A stretch of DNA of 64,000 nt from Criblamydia sequanensis CRIB-18. GTDB taxonomy: Bacteria > Chlamydiota > Chlamydiia > Chlamydiales > Criblamydiaceae. Each line of letters starts with the position of its first letter. Positions within the stretch are counted from its first letter, which is position 1. The position numbers and the translations under genes were made by a program. The stretch lies in NCBI RefSeq assembly GCF_000750955.1, contig NZ_CCEJ010000007.1:124001-188000 (forward strand), given 5' to 3'. A model generated the notes under the pieces. That model was not told the origin of the DNA, searched no databases, and saw only the letters and a list, made by a program, of their open reading frames with translations. Of the stretch, positions 23,183 to 32,276 are shown one piece after another.

Positions 23183-26100
23183 TTATTCGAGATCCTTGCC
23201 GCAGCATTTTTTATATTTTTGACCGCTTCCACAAGGACAAGGGTCATTTCGACCCACTTTCGGGCCTACAGTGATAGGCTCTAACTTTTCAGCTTCTTGA
23301 GAAGACTCCCTTTCCCCATTTTTCGGGGGGAGGGTGCCTTGCGACTCATCGAGCTCATCCATAAAGGATCTCGATCTTTCAAGTTTTAGAGAAGCTAAGA
23401 ATCTTTCAAGGGCTTCGTGATTGCGAGGCATCATTTCAAATCGGAAGAGATCTTGAGCGATCATAGACCTAAGAGTTCTTCCAAACTCATCAAAAGTATT
23501 AAAAGCTTCGTGCTTAAACTCGGTTAAAGGGTCTCTTTGTCCGACAGTTCTAAGATTCACATCGGCTCTTAAGTGATCCATGGTTAGAAGATGTTCAATC
23601 CATAGTTGATCGATCTTTCGAAGCATGATATTTCGAATAGCTTCATCGACTTGTTTCTCTGGATTTGGGACAATCCCTCTTGCGGCTTCCGGCAAATTAA
23701 TTTTATTTACTTCTTGATTGATTTTTTGAAAGAAGGACTTTTTAATTTTCTCGAAAGCTTTTTGCTCCAGCTCTTCAAACTCCATCGAATCTTCTTCGAA
23801 TTCCCCTTCATCAAAAGAAAGGGGAAACTTTCTTTGCAAAATATCTTTAAAGCCGGAAACGCTTCTATGTTCATCGCTTCTACTTGCAAGATATTCATCG
23901 GCTGCTTGTTTAACGACTGCTTCTAGAATTTCCAAAGCTAATTGATCAATTTTTTCTTCGTGGAGAATTTCATTTCGAAACGCGTATACCTCTTGTCTTT
24001 GTTTGTTCATGACATCGTCATATTCAAGAGTGTGTTTTCTTATGGTGTAATTCCTTTGCTCCACTCTTTTTTGAGCGGTTTCAATTGAGCGGTTCAAAAT
24101 ACCAGCTGAGATGGGCTCGCCTTCAGGAGGTCTAAATTTTTGAAGAATGGCAGTCATTCTCGGCGAAGCAAAAAGCCTTAACAAATAATCTTCAAAAGAG
24201 ATGTAGAACTTAGAAGTTCCGGGATCTCCTTGTCTTGCACTTCTTCCCCTAAGCTGACGGTCAATCCTTCGAGATTGGTGCCTTGTCGTTCCAATAACAT
24301 GCAAGCCGCCAAAACCTGCCACTTTTGGCCCAAGTTTAATGTCGGTTCCTCTCCCTGCCATATTGGTTGCGATGGTGATCGCTTTTTCAAAACCGGCTTC
24401 TGCTATAATTTCAGCTTCTTTTTCATTATGACGGGCATTAAGTACCGTGTGAGGCAAGTTATTTTGCTTAAAAATACGGGATAACTTTTCTGAAGCATTA
24501 ACAGAGTCCGTTCCTATAAGAATCGGTCTTCCTTTTTCGTGAACTTCTTTGACTTCTTTTAAAATGGCGTTATACTTTTCTCTTTCCGTCATATAAATTT
24601 CATCATCGGAATCTCGCCTTTGAGCCGGTTTATGCGTCGGAATTTCCAAAACGTCCAATTTATAGATTTGCTTAAACTCTCCGGCTTCAGTTGCGGCAGT
24701 GCCCGTCATCCCGGCAATTTTATCATACATCCTGAAGTAATTTTGCAAGGTGATGGTGGCATACGTTTGAGTTTCTTTTTGGACAGCGACCCCTTCTTTA
24801 GCTTCGATAGCTTGGTGCAAGCCATCTGAAAAGCGTCGGCCGGGTTGAGGCCTTCCGGTATTCTCGTCGATGATGACGATCTTGCCTTCCTGGACTATGT
24901 AATCGACATCTTTTTCCATCATAAGATGGGCCCTTAGAAGCTGTCTTAAGTTGTGGGCTCTTTCTTTTCTCTTAAGATCCTCTTCTTGTAATTTAAGACG
25001 GGCTTCGATCTTGCCTTCCGATGAAAGTTCGACGTCATTATCTATTTTGGCATACTCTTCACCAAGGTCGAACATTACAAAGTCATCGGCGCTGCCTTGT
25101 TCGCCGGCAAATTCATTCCAAGCTGCGATCCCTTTGTCTGTGAGCTCAAAATCATTCGCTTTTTCATCGACAATTAGATAAAGCTCGGATAAGACGTGCT
25201 TTCGCTCTTCCTTATTTTGTTCCGCATAGTAATATAAATCGCATTTGTCAAGAGCTGCCCTAAAATCCGGGTTTTCTTTTACGCGCTTTAAAATTTTGTT
25301 TCGAGGGGTTCCTTTTCCGACAAGCCAAAGCCTTCGAACTGCTTCTTCTTCATTTCGAAGCTCTTCTTTAGACTTCTTTCTCTTTTCTTCAACGTTTGTA
25401 TTTTCAACGTCTTCTTTGATGACTTTATAAGCTTCGCTTGCAATTTTATTGCAAAGGTCTCTTTGTCTTTTAACGAGGTTGGCAACTCCCTCTTTTAATT
25501 CATCATACATTTGCCGGCTGACAGGAACCGGACCCGAGATGATAAGAGGAGTTCTCGCTTCATCGATTAAAATGCTGTCCACTTCGTCGATAATAGCAAA
25601 ATAATAACCTCTTTGGACTTGTTCTTCCCGGGACATAGCCATGGAATTATCGCGCAAATAATCAAAACCAAATTCAGAAGCCGTTCCATAAACGACATCG
25701 TGGGAATAAATCGACTTTCTCTCTTCCGGCGGGACATCGTTTGTTAAAGCAGCTGTTGTAATTCCTAAATAGCGGAGAACAGACCCGACCCACTCGCAGT
25801 CTCTTTTTGCAAGGTAATCGTTCACAGTGACAAGATGGACGGGCCTTTCGGTGAGAGCGTTTAAGTAAAGGGGCATAACGGCGGTGAGTGTTTTTCCCTC
25901 GCCTGTCTGCATTTCGGCAATGCATCCTTTATGCAGGGCAATTCCCCCTACAATTTGGACATCATAAGGCACCATGTCCCATTTCTGATCATAGCCTGAA
26001 ACATGGACTTCCATTCCGGCCATGCGCCTGCAACCGTTTTTTACAACAGCATAAGCTTCAGGAAGAAGGTCATCAAGGGATTCTCCTGCTCGTATCCTTT

Positions 26101-26251
26101 TTTTAAACTCATCGGTTTTAGCTTTCAATTCAGCGTCGCTTAAATGAAGCAATTTTTCTTCTTCTTGGTTCACTTTCGCGACAAGCTGGCGGTATTTTTG
26201 AACTAGCCTATCTTGCCGGCTTCCGAATATTTTTTTTAAAAATTGAAACAT
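23183..26251 (-). CDS. secA: Preprotein translocase ATPase SecA
   Basis: SecA is the motor that drives unfolded preproteins through SecYEG at the inner membrane. This copy has 1022 residues. Walker A is [12 protein letters not shown] near residue 113, Walker B the [14 protein letters not shown] block near 220, and the helicase motifs [11 protein letters not shown] and [23 protein letters not shown] lie near 630-690. The C-terminus carries the SecB/lipid-binding zinc motif [13 protein letters not shown]. The preprotein cross-linking region carries an expanded charged insert (about 250-400), as seen in chlamydial and Bacteroidetes SecA, which explains a length above the usual 840-900. Its own terminator follows. 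Confidence 0.97.
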   Translation of the reverse strand: MFQFLKKIFGSRQDRLVQKYRQLVAKVNQEEEKLLHLSDAELKAKTDEFKKRIRAGESLDDLLPEAYAVVKNGCRRMAGMEVHVSGYDQKWDMVPYDVQIVGGIALHKGCIAEMQTGEGKTLTAVMPLYLNALTERPVHLVTVNDYLAKRDCEWVGSVLRYLGITTAALTNDVPPEERKSIYSHDVVYGTASEFGFDYLRDNSMAMSREEQVQRGYYFAIIDEVDSILIDEARTPLIISGPVPVSRQMYDELKEGVANLVKRQRDLCNKIASEAYKVIKEDVENTNVEEKRKKSKEELRNEEEAVRRLWLVGKGTPRNKILKRVKENPDFRAALDKCDLYYYAEQNKEERKHVLSELYLIVDEKANDFELTDKGIAAWNEFAGEQGSADDFVMFDLGEEYAKIDNDVELSSEGKIEARLKLQEEDLKRKERAHNLRQLLRAHLMMEKDVDYIVQEGKIVIIDENTGRPQPGRRFSDGLHQAIEAKEGVAVQKETQTYATITLQNYFRMYDKIAGMTGTAATEAGEFKQIYKLDVLEIPTHKPAQRRDSDDEIYMTEREKYNAILKEVKEVHEKGRPILIGTDSVNASEKLSRIFKQNNLPHTVLNARHNEKEAEIIAEAGFEKAITIATNMAGRGTDIKLGPKVAGFGGLHVIGTTRHQSRRIDRQLRGRSARQGDPGTSKFYISFEDYLLRLFASPRMTAILQKFRPPEGEPISAGILNRSIETAQKRVEQRNYTIRKHTLEYDDVMNKQRQEVYAFRNEILHEEKIDQLALEILEAVVKQAADEYLASRSDEHRSVSGFKDILQRKFPLSFDEGEFEEDSMEFEELEQKAFEKIKKSFFQKINQEVNKINLPEAARGIVPNPEKQVDEAIRNIMLRKIDQLWIEHLLTMDHLRADVNLRTVGQRDPLTEFKHEAFNTFDEFGRTLRSMIAQDLFRFEMMPRNHEALERFLASLKLERSRSFMDELDESQGTLPPKNGERESSQEAEKLEPITVGPKVGRNDPCPCGSGQKYKKCCGKDLE

Positions 26252-26534
26252 GGAACCGCACTTATATTTGAGTTTTAAACTATTCAGTTTATGGCATAGC
26301 CCTTTTTTTCATCAAGTAAACTTGAAAATATTCACTCTAATTTTAAAAAAAGTGTAAAAGGAAACAAAAAATTGAAAATTATCCTTTAAAAATCTCTTTG
26401 ATCTTGCTTTTGAATGGCAAAAGGGGAGAAAATAAGTTTTTAATAATGACAGAACAGGTGTTAAATTTGTTTAATTCGGTTTTGTTTTTTTAAATGACCT
26501 TTGAAAGAACTTATCATTAAGTAGGGAGAATCTC

Positions 26535-27266
26535 ATGCGTACTTCAAATCCTGCACTCCAAGACGACACTTTTTATAGGAGCCGTGTTATTGGCGTTGAA
26601 ACAATGACGGTTCCGGGCGTCATCATGAAAACAATCCTTTCTTTGCTTCTATTGCTTCTCACTGCCGGATTCACCTGGATGCAAGTAAGTCAAAATCCGG
26701 CATCTGCAACCCCATGGATGATGGGAGGATTAATTGCCGGCTTTATTATAGCGATGGCGACTGTATTCAAAAAGGAATGGTCGCCTGTCACAGCTCCGCT
26801 TTATGCCTTGGCTGAAGGGTTATTTATTGGCGGCGCTTCCGCAATTTTGGAGCAAGCTTATCCGGGCATTGCTTTTCAAGCGGTTTCTTTAACCTTTGGA
26901 ACCCTTTTTGCCATGCTTCTTGCCTATAGATCCGGGCTTATTCCGGTGACGGAAAAATTTAAGCTTGGCATTGTGGCGGCAACCGGCGGAATTGCGATTG
27001 TGTACCTTGTAGCTCTTGTCCTTAGCTTTTTTGGCATTAACTTAGCTTTTGTCTATTCGGGAGGAACTTTTGGTATCTTGTTTAGTCTTTTCGTTGTGAC
27101 GATTGCAGCACTTAATCTTGTGCTCGATTTTGATTCCATTGAGCAAGGGGCTAAGATGGGCGCGCCAAAATATATGGAGTGGTATAGCAGCTTTGCTCTT
27201 ATGGTCACGCTTGTTTGGCTTTACATCGAGTTTTTAAGACTGCTTGCCAAAATGCGAGAAAGATAG
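26535..27266 (+). CDS. Bax inhibitor-1 / YccA family membrane protein
   Basis: This 243-residue protein has seven hydrophobic segments and belongs to the Bax inhibitor-1-like family, in the subgroup that begins with RTSNPAL (as in actinobacterial members). Family members are ion-leak channels or interact with membrane proteases; the role in bacteria is not settled. The conserved acidic pair near the C-terminus is present in LVLDFDSIEQGAKMGAPKYMEWY. An AGGGAGA ribosome binding site precedes the ATG. The gene is convergent with psd and shares a terminator overlapping the psd stop codon. Confidence 0.85.
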   Translation: MRTSNPALQDDTFYRSRVIGVETMTVPGVIMKTILSLLLLLLTAGFTWMQVSQNPASATPWMMGGLIAGFIIAMATVFKKEWSPVTAPLYALAEGLFIGGASAILEQAYPGIAFQAVSLTFGTLFAMLLAYRSGLIPVTEKFKLGIVAATGGIAIVYLVALVLSFFGINLAFVYSGGTFGILFSLFVVTIAALNLVLDFDSIEQGAKMGAPKYMEWYSSFALMVTLVWLYIEFLRLLAKMRER

Positions 27267-27274
27267 TCGATAGT

Positions 27275-27298
27275 AAGCCCCATTAATTTGGGGCTTTT
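27275..27298 (+). terminator. Intrinsic terminator shared by the BI-1 and psd ends
   Basis: AAGCCCCA (27275-27282) pairs with TGGGGCTT (27289-27296) around a six-base loop and is followed by TT on the plus strand. The psd stop codon (27283-27285) lies inside the loop, so the hairpin is part of the psd coding end on the other strand. Confidence 0.65.
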
Positions 27299-28179
27299 CC
27301 CATTCTTTCCCCCATAACGCAAAGCGTTTCAAGGCCTTCTTTTGTATTCTTAAGCAGGTCTTCATCAAACAGTATTTTTCCGGGCTCAAAAAGTAAGATA
27401 AGAGCAGAGCCTCCAAATGAAAAATACCCTTTCTCGTCCCCTTTTTTAACAGGCCCTTCTTGAAAAGTTTCGTGAATGGATCCGACAAAAGTGGCCCCGA
27501 CTTCAAGGTACTGGATGAGTCCAAAAACTTGAGAGTCAATTTCTGTTATTTTTCGTTTATTTTCTTGGAAGATGGAGATGTTTTGACGAAGCGCGATCGG
27601 GTTTACCGAATAAAGTGAACCCTTAACCAAGGATGGTTTAGAAGCTATGCCATCGCAAGGGAAATGAAAACGATGATAATCGACGGGACAGAGTCTTGCT
27701 AAAAGTAAAGAGCCTTTTTCGTAGCGTTTGGCAAGAATCGGGTTATTTAAAAGAGTGCTTAGGGTAAATTTTTTTCCTTTAACTAGAAAGCCGTCTGTTT
27801 CAGCAATATTTTGAAACGCAAGATACCTTGCATCAGCCGGTGCTGCAAAATCTTTTTGAGACGGGGCAATAGGCCTCGCTTCCTTTTTTAATTGACGGAT
27901 GAAAAAATCGTTAAAAGAGCTAAAAGAATTAGGATCTTTGAGAAATTCTTCAGTATCGATTTCATACTTTTTTATGAAGGGGAGGACTTTTCTTTTAGAA
28001 AGCAAGCTGCTTTGAGAAACTCCATAGAGATAGGAGAAAAAAGGGACGTTGGAAATTAAATTTTTAATAAAATTTCCAATAAAGGTGCCTCCGTAAAGGA
28101 AGGATAAAAAATTTTCACCATAGATTTTTTCTTCCCTGACCATCCCGGCTTTCCGGTCAAAATAAAGAAGGGGTTTCAT
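27283..28179 (-). CDS. psd: Phosphatidylserine decarboxylase proenzyme
   Basis: This membrane-associated enzyme converts phosphatidylserine to phosphatidylethanolamine. It has 298 residues and is made as a proenzyme that cuts itself before a serine to form the pyruvoyl cofactor. The cleavage region is GYFSFGGSALILLFEPG near residue 260 (GGS in place of the LGST of E. coli), and the conserved DYHRFHFP block is near 175. It is divergent from mnmE-nth, an order also found (from memory) in Chlamydia trachomatis. A short MITE-like copy lies in its upstream region. Confidence 0.93.
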   Translation of the reverse strand: MKPLLYFDRKAGMVREEKIYGENFLSFLYGGTFIGNFIKNLISNVPFFSYLYGVSQSSLLSKRKVLPFIKKYEIDTEEFLKDPNSFSSFNDFFIRQLKKEARPIAPSQKDFAAPADARYLAFQNIAETDGFLVKGKKFTLSTLLNNPILAKRYEKGSLLLARLCPVDYHRFHFPCDGIASKPSLVKGSLYSVNPIALRQNISIFQENKRKITEIDSQVFGLIQYLEVGATFVGSIHETFQEGPVKKGDEKGYFSFGGSALILLFEPGKILFDEDLLKNTKEGLETLCVMGERMGKAPN

Positions 28180-28212
28180 AAAACAAGGAACTCTTTAAAT
28201 GTAATACCTAAA

Positions 28213-28276
28213 TAGACTTCTTTCGAAACTCGTTTTTGTTGGAAAATGAGTCTTTTAAACAATCGAAAGAAACCTA
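28213..28276. mobile_element. Short (64-bp) internally deleted MITE-like copy
   Basis: The left edge TAGACTTCTTTCGAAA (28213-28228) is identical to the ends of the 10244-10407 element. The right edge reads, in reverse complement, TAGGTTTCTTTCGATT, matching 12 of 14 end bases and then rejoining the inner sequence of the full element after an apparent deletion. TA flanks both sides. It lies between the divergent psd and mnmE genes and could affect their promoters. Confidence 0.5.
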
Positions 28277-28385
28277 TAGTAAACAATCAATAACCTTATT
28301 GTCAAATAAGTTAAAAAAACTCTTTAGAAGCATAAAAACTTTAATTTTGATAAAATTTTTTTTCTAAATAAATAGAGCACCCTTT

Positions 28386-29762
28386 ATGCATTTTTCTAAT
28401 CAGCCCTACCGGCCGGGCGAAACAATAGCCGCCGTGGCCACGCCTCCCGGTGAAGGGGGAGTCGCCATGATCCGAATCTCTGGAGATGATGCCTTTGAAG
28501 TTGCGGCCAAAGTTTTTTCCGGCAACCTAAAAAGGTATCAATCCCATACCGCCCATTATGGTAAAATTTTGAATACGAATGGCGAAAAGGTGGATGACGT
28601 TCTGATTTTGCCTATGAAAAAACCTAAAACTTTTACAGGGGAAGATGTCGTTGAGATTTTTTGCCATGGGGGAAGCTTAATTACAAGGCGCGTTTTAGAG
28701 ACTGTTTTAAAAGCAGGCGCAAGAGCTGCTATGGCAGGGGAGTTTACTTTCAAAGCTTTTATTAATGGAAAAATAGATTTAGCCCAAGCTGAAGCCATTC
28801 AAGATCTCATTTGCGCAAAAAATGAAAGGGCATTAGAGGCTGCTGAATCACAGCTTGAGGGCAAACTATCGAAACAAATTCTTAAGTTCCAAAACGAGCT
28901 TATTGGCTATGCCGCCATATTAGAAGCATGGGTTGATTTCCCAGAAGAGGGTTTAGAATTTGCTCCCATCGAAGAAGTTATTGCTGCCATAACTTCCATT
29001 CATCAAGAGATAGAAAAGCTCATCTTCTCTTTTCATGAGGGAAGAATTATCCATGACGGGTTAGCGCTATGTCTTGTCGGAAGCCCGAATGTTGGAAAGT
29101 CTTCTTTAATGAATGCGCTTTTAGATAAGGATCGCGCCATTATTTCAGATATCCCCGGAACTACAAGAGATGTCATTGAAGATCATTTACGGTTAAATGG
29201 TATTAACTTAAGAGTGATAGACACAGCCGGTATAAGGGAAGCTAAAGAAGCCATTGAAGCAGAAGGGATCAAAAGGACTCACGACATTATAAATAAAGCC
29301 GATTTAATCCTTTTGGTTCTCGATGCCACATTAGGGACGGATGGAGTTGATAAAAAGTTGTTTGAGCTGCTCGATAAAAAAAGAACGATTGTCGTTTGGA
29401 ATAAAACCGATTTGCCTCATGAAACCTTGCCTCAAGTAGACATCCCTCATGTTGTCTTTATTTCCGCTAAAAATAAAGAAGGGCTTGAAAAGCTTCACCA
29501 AGCGATCGATGAGGTTATTTGGCAAGGGTCGATCCCTTCCAAAGAAGAAATTTTAGTTACTAATGTCCGGCATAAGGAAGCTCTTTCAAACGCCGCTCAT
29601 TCCCTTAAGGCACTCATCGAAGGGTTAAACCAAGGGACTTCTCCTGAATTTTTAATGATTGAAATGAGATCGGCTTTAAATGAGCTTGGAAAAATCATCG
29701 GTTTTGATGCCGGTGAAGATATTCTAACCGCCATTTTTTCAAAATTCTGTATCGGAAAATAA
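28386..29762 (+). CDS. mnmE: tRNA modification GTPase MnmE
   Basis: MnmE acts with MnmG to modify the wobble uridine of certain tRNAs. The protein has 458 residues: an N-terminal formyl-THF-binding domain (about 1-120), a helical domain, and an inserted G domain with G1 GSPNVGKSS near 225, the DIPGTTRD switch near 253, DTAG near 275 and NKTD near 335. It ends with the invariant C-terminal CIGK. Its length is typical. The nth gene follows nine bases downstream. Confidence 0.97.
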   Translation: MHFSNQPYRPGETIAAVATPPGEGGVAMIRISGDDAFEVAAKVFSGNLKRYQSHTAHYGKILNTNGEKVDDVLILPMKKPKTFTGEDVVEIFCHGGSLITRRVLETVLKAGARAAMAGEFTFKAFINGKIDLAQAEAIQDLICAKNERALEAAESQLEGKLSKQILKFQNELIGYAAILEAWVDFPEEGLEFAPIEEVIAAITSIHQEIEKLIFSFHEGRIIHDGLALCLVGSPNVGKSSLMNALLDKDRAIISDIPGTTRDVIEDHLRLNGINLRVIDTAGIREAKEAIEAEGIKRTHDIINKADLILLVLDATLGTDGVDKKLFELLDKKRTIVVWNKTDLPHETLPQVDIPHVVFISAKNKEGLEKLHQAIDEVIWQGSIPSKEEILVTNVRHKEALSNAAHSLKALIEGLNQGTSPEFLMIEMRSALNELGKIIGFDAGEDILTAIFSKFCIGK

Positions 29763-29771
29763 GCGGAAAAA

Positions 29772-30395
29772 ATGAAAAGAGAAGAAAAAGCAAAAAAAAT
29801 CCTTAAGATTTTAAATGAGCTATTTCCAAAGCCTGAAATCCCGCTGACCCATAGAGATCCTTATACCTTTCTAATAGCTGTTATCCTTTCGCAGCAATGC
29901 ACCGATGCCAGGGTCAATCAGATCACACCCCTTCTTTTTGAAAAAGCCAAAACCCCAAAGGAAATGGTTAAGCTTGGTGAAAAAAAGATAGAAGACCTAA
30001 TTAGACCGGTCGGCCTTGCTAAAACAAAAGCTAGAAATATTTATGAGCTCTCAAAAATATTAGTTTCTTCTTATGATTCCGAAGTGCCTAAAAGTTTTGA
30101 TGAGCTCTTGGCTCTTCCGGGAGTTGGCCGAAAGACAGCTTCTGTTTTAGTCTCTCAAGCATTTGGAGAAGATGCTTTCGCTGTAGACACCCACATCCAT
30201 AGGCTTGCTAAAAGATGGGGATTAACTAGAGGAAAGAATAGGGAAGAAACAGAAAATGATTTGAAAGCCGCTTTTCCAAAAAAAACATGGAGCCAAGTCC
30301 ATTTGCAAATGATTTATTTTGGAAGATCCTATTGCCCTGCAAGAAATCACAATCCGGCAGATTGTCCGATATGCAGCTGGGCTATGGAAAAATAA
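29772..30395 (+). CDS. nth: Endonuclease III (DNA glycosylase/AP lyase)
   Basis: This base-excision repair enzyme removes oxidised pyrimidines. It has 207 residues, with the helix-hairpin-helix LPGVGRKTASVLVSQ near 115 followed by the catalytic Asp in AVDTHIHRLAKR near 138, and the catalytic Lys in the HhH (RK). The C-terminal iron-sulphur region reads CPARNHNPADCPICSW: only three cysteines, spaced C-x9-C-x2-C, instead of the usual four (C-x6-C-x2-C-x5-C). The cluster may be ligated differently or be absent. It is co-transcribed with mnmE. Confidence 0.93.
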   Translation: MKREEKAKKILKILNELFPKPEIPLTHRDPYTFLIAVILSQQCTDARVNQITPLLFEKAKTPKEMVKLGEKKIEDLIRPVGLAKTKARNIYELSKILVSSYDSEVPKSFDELLALPGVGRKTASVLVSQAFGEDAFAVDTHIHRLAKRWGLTRGKNREETENDLKAAFPKKTWSQVHLQMIYFGRSYCPARNHNPADCPICSWAMEK

Positions 30396-30458
30396 AGATT
30401 TTCTTTTCCTTAAACCCGACCGTTCATTATTTTGAAATAAATGAAAAGGGGAACATTT

Positions 30459-31109
30459 ATGGGAAAGTTTTTCATCCAACTAAGCTTTATTTTTCTTTTA
30501 TCGCAATCTCTTGTTTTTTCTGACTATCAAGCCAAAGACTATGCCTATCTGATTGGCAATATTCAAGGCCTTGATGATGAGCTTTTAAAAATGCATTTTA
30601 AGCTCTATCAGGGCTATGTTTTAAATTCAAATAACCTCCTAAAAAAACTCCAGGCTTTGAATGAAAGCGGTCAAAATAAGACCCCTGAGTTTGCAGGTTT
30701 AAAAAGAATGCTCGGCTGGGAATTTGATGGGATGCTTTTGCATGAATATTATTTTGATAATCTTGGAAAATCCGAAAATCCTAAGGATTCACCCCTTTTA
30801 AAAAAGATAGAATCTGATTTTGGCAGCTTTGATAATTGGAAAAAAGATTTTGTAGCAACGGGCGCCATGCGGGGTATTGGCTGGGTTGTGGCCTACATTG
30901 ATCCAAAAGAAGGTCGTTTGATTAACCAATGGATTAATGAACATGATGTAGGCCATCTTGCTGGCGGAAAGCCTTTACTTGTCATGGATGTTTTTGAACA
31001 TGCCTATATCACCCAATTTGGACTTGACCGCGCCAAATATATTGAGGTGTTTTTTGATAACATCAATTGGAAAAAAGTCAATGAGCGCCTAACAACAGCT
31101 AAAAGTTAA
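30459..31109 (+). CDS. Exported iron/manganese superoxide dismutase family protein
   Basis: This protein of about 216 residues belongs to the Fe/Mn SOD superfamily and has a Sec signal peptide (residues 1-20 from ATG 30459, cleavage near VFS/D). The metal ligands can be traced: His in KMHFKLYQGYV, His in LLHEYYFDNL, then Asp and His in MDVFEHAYITQF. The second-sphere His of ordinary SODs is replaced by Tyr (HFKLY) and the Tyr spacing is one residue shorter. It may therefore be a periplasmic SOD or a metal-binding relative with another reaction. ATG 30459 is preferred over 30441 because AAGGGGA precedes it at the right distance. Confidence 0.8.
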   Translation: MGKFFIQLSFIFLLSQSLVFSDYQAKDYAYLIGNIQGLDDELLKMHFKLYQGYVLNSNNLLKKLQALNESGQNKTPEFAGLKRMLGWEFDGMLLHEYYFDNLGKSENPKDSPLLKKIESDFGSFDNWKKDFVATGAMRGIGWVVAYIDPKEGRLINQWINEHDVGHLAGGKPLLVMDVFEHAYITQFGLDRAKYIEVFFDNINWKKVNERLTTAKS

Positions 31110-31157
31110 AACCCTGCAAAAAAAAGGTTTCTGAAAATGAAATCTTTTTTTCTAACT

Positions 31158-31766
31158 TTAGATATTTTTTAATGACAATGTAATTAGTTTTGCAAGTTCG
31201 ACCTCTTCTCCGCCTTGAAGAAGAGCTTTTTGAATGGCCTTTTGAGCATGCGCTTCTTTGTAACCTAAGTTTAGCAAGGCAGAAAGGGCATCATAGGCTA
31301 GATCTTCTTTAGAATTTTTAGCCCCTATTTTTAAAGTGTATTGGTCTGCTAATCGATTGGTCCCAACAGGAAGCTTATCTTTAACCTCCAAAATCAATCG
31401 CTCCGCGGTTTTTTTGCCGATGCCAGGAACTTTGGAGAGAACTTTATCATCTTCACGTCTAATAGCCGCAATCAAATCCTCGTAGGATAGATGCCCAATT
31501 AAGCTAAGAGCTGTCTTGGGTCCAATTCCGCTCACGTTCAACAAGACTTCAAAAAGATCCCGCCCTTCCTGATTTATAAAGCCATATAGGGCATGAGATT
31601 GTTCTCGTACGACAAAAGAGATAAATAAAAAAACTTCTTCGCCGGTGGCGCCAAGCTCCCCAAATAGGTTTGTCGGGATAAAAATTTTATAGCCGATTCC
31701 GTTCGCTTCTAAAACAGCGAAAATCGGGGATGAAAAGATTAGTTTACCGCGAATATGGGCGTACAT
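31158..31766 (-). CDS. ruvA: Holliday junction helicase subunit RuvA
   Basis: RuvA binds four-way DNA junctions and loads the RuvB motor during recombination repair. It has 202 residues, with an OB-fold N-terminal domain, tandem helix-hairpin-helix motifs (VSGIGPKTALSLIG near 72 and VPGIGKKTAERLIL near 108) and a C-terminal RuvB-binding domain (DALSALLNLGYKEAHAQKAI). It lies 15 bases after ruvC in a ruvC-ruvA operon; ruvB is not in the window. Confidence 0.96.
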   Translation of the reverse strand: MYAHIRGKLIFSSPIFAVLEANGIGYKIFIPTNLFGELGATGEEVFLFISFVVREQSHALYGFINQEGRDLFEVLLNVSGIGPKTALSLIGHLSYEDLIAAIRREDDKVLSKVPGIGKKTAERLILEVKDKLPVGTNRLADQYTLKIGAKNSKEDLAYDALSALLNLGYKEAHAQKAIQKALLQGGEEVELAKLITLSLKNI

Positions 31767-31781
31767 AAGGGACCTAAATGT

Positions 31782-32276
31782 TTAAAAATGTTGAGCTCTT
31801 AAGCCGGCGCATAAAGCTAAGCTTAAAGCGTCGGATGCGTCAAGGGGTTTTGGCATTTCACTAAGATTAAGAAAATGCATGACCATTTTTTGCACCTGTT
31901 CTTTACTTGCGCTACCATGGCCGACAATTCCTTTTTTAGCTTCTGTCGGTGAATATTCAAATAAGGGAATATTAAGCTTTCTTGCGGCCACCATGATGGC
32001 GCCTCTTGCCATGCCAAGTTTAAGGGCGCTTCCGCAATTTTTACTGACAAACTGAGTTTCAATGGCCATTGCATCAGGCTTAAAACGTTCGATAATAGAA
32101 CTCACGCTATCGAAAAGAATTAAATACCTGTCCGGCAGGGGAAGAGCAGGAGGCGGCCTTACGCAGCCGTAATCTAAAGCTGAATAACTATTATTTTCAA
32201 AAGAGACGAGGCCATAGCCTGTGACTCTAGTACCAGGATCAATCCCTAAATAAATTTTTCCTTTTTTGGATTCCAT
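31782..32276 (-). CDS. ruvC: Holliday junction endonuclease RuvC
   Basis: RuvC resolves Holliday junctions by paired nicks. It has 164 residues. Acidic catalytic residues are visible in LGIDPGTRVTGYG near residue 12, AIETQF near 71, and DASDALSLALC near 146. The start ATG overlaps the stop of the preceding coiled-coil gene by one base (TAATG), so the two are translationally coupled. Confidence 0.96.
   Translation of the reverse strand: MESKKGKIYLGIDPGTRVTGYGLVSFENNSYSALDYGCVRPPPALPLPDRYLILFDSVSSIIERFKPDAMAIETQFVSKNCGSALKLGMARGAIMVAARKLNIPLFEYSPTEAKKGIVGHGSASKEQVQKMVMHFLNLSEMPKPLDASDALSLALCAGLRAQHF

Noticed and set aside
23606-25925. Several frames on both strands within secA
   Set aside because: All lie inside the well-supported secA reading frame and have no independent support.
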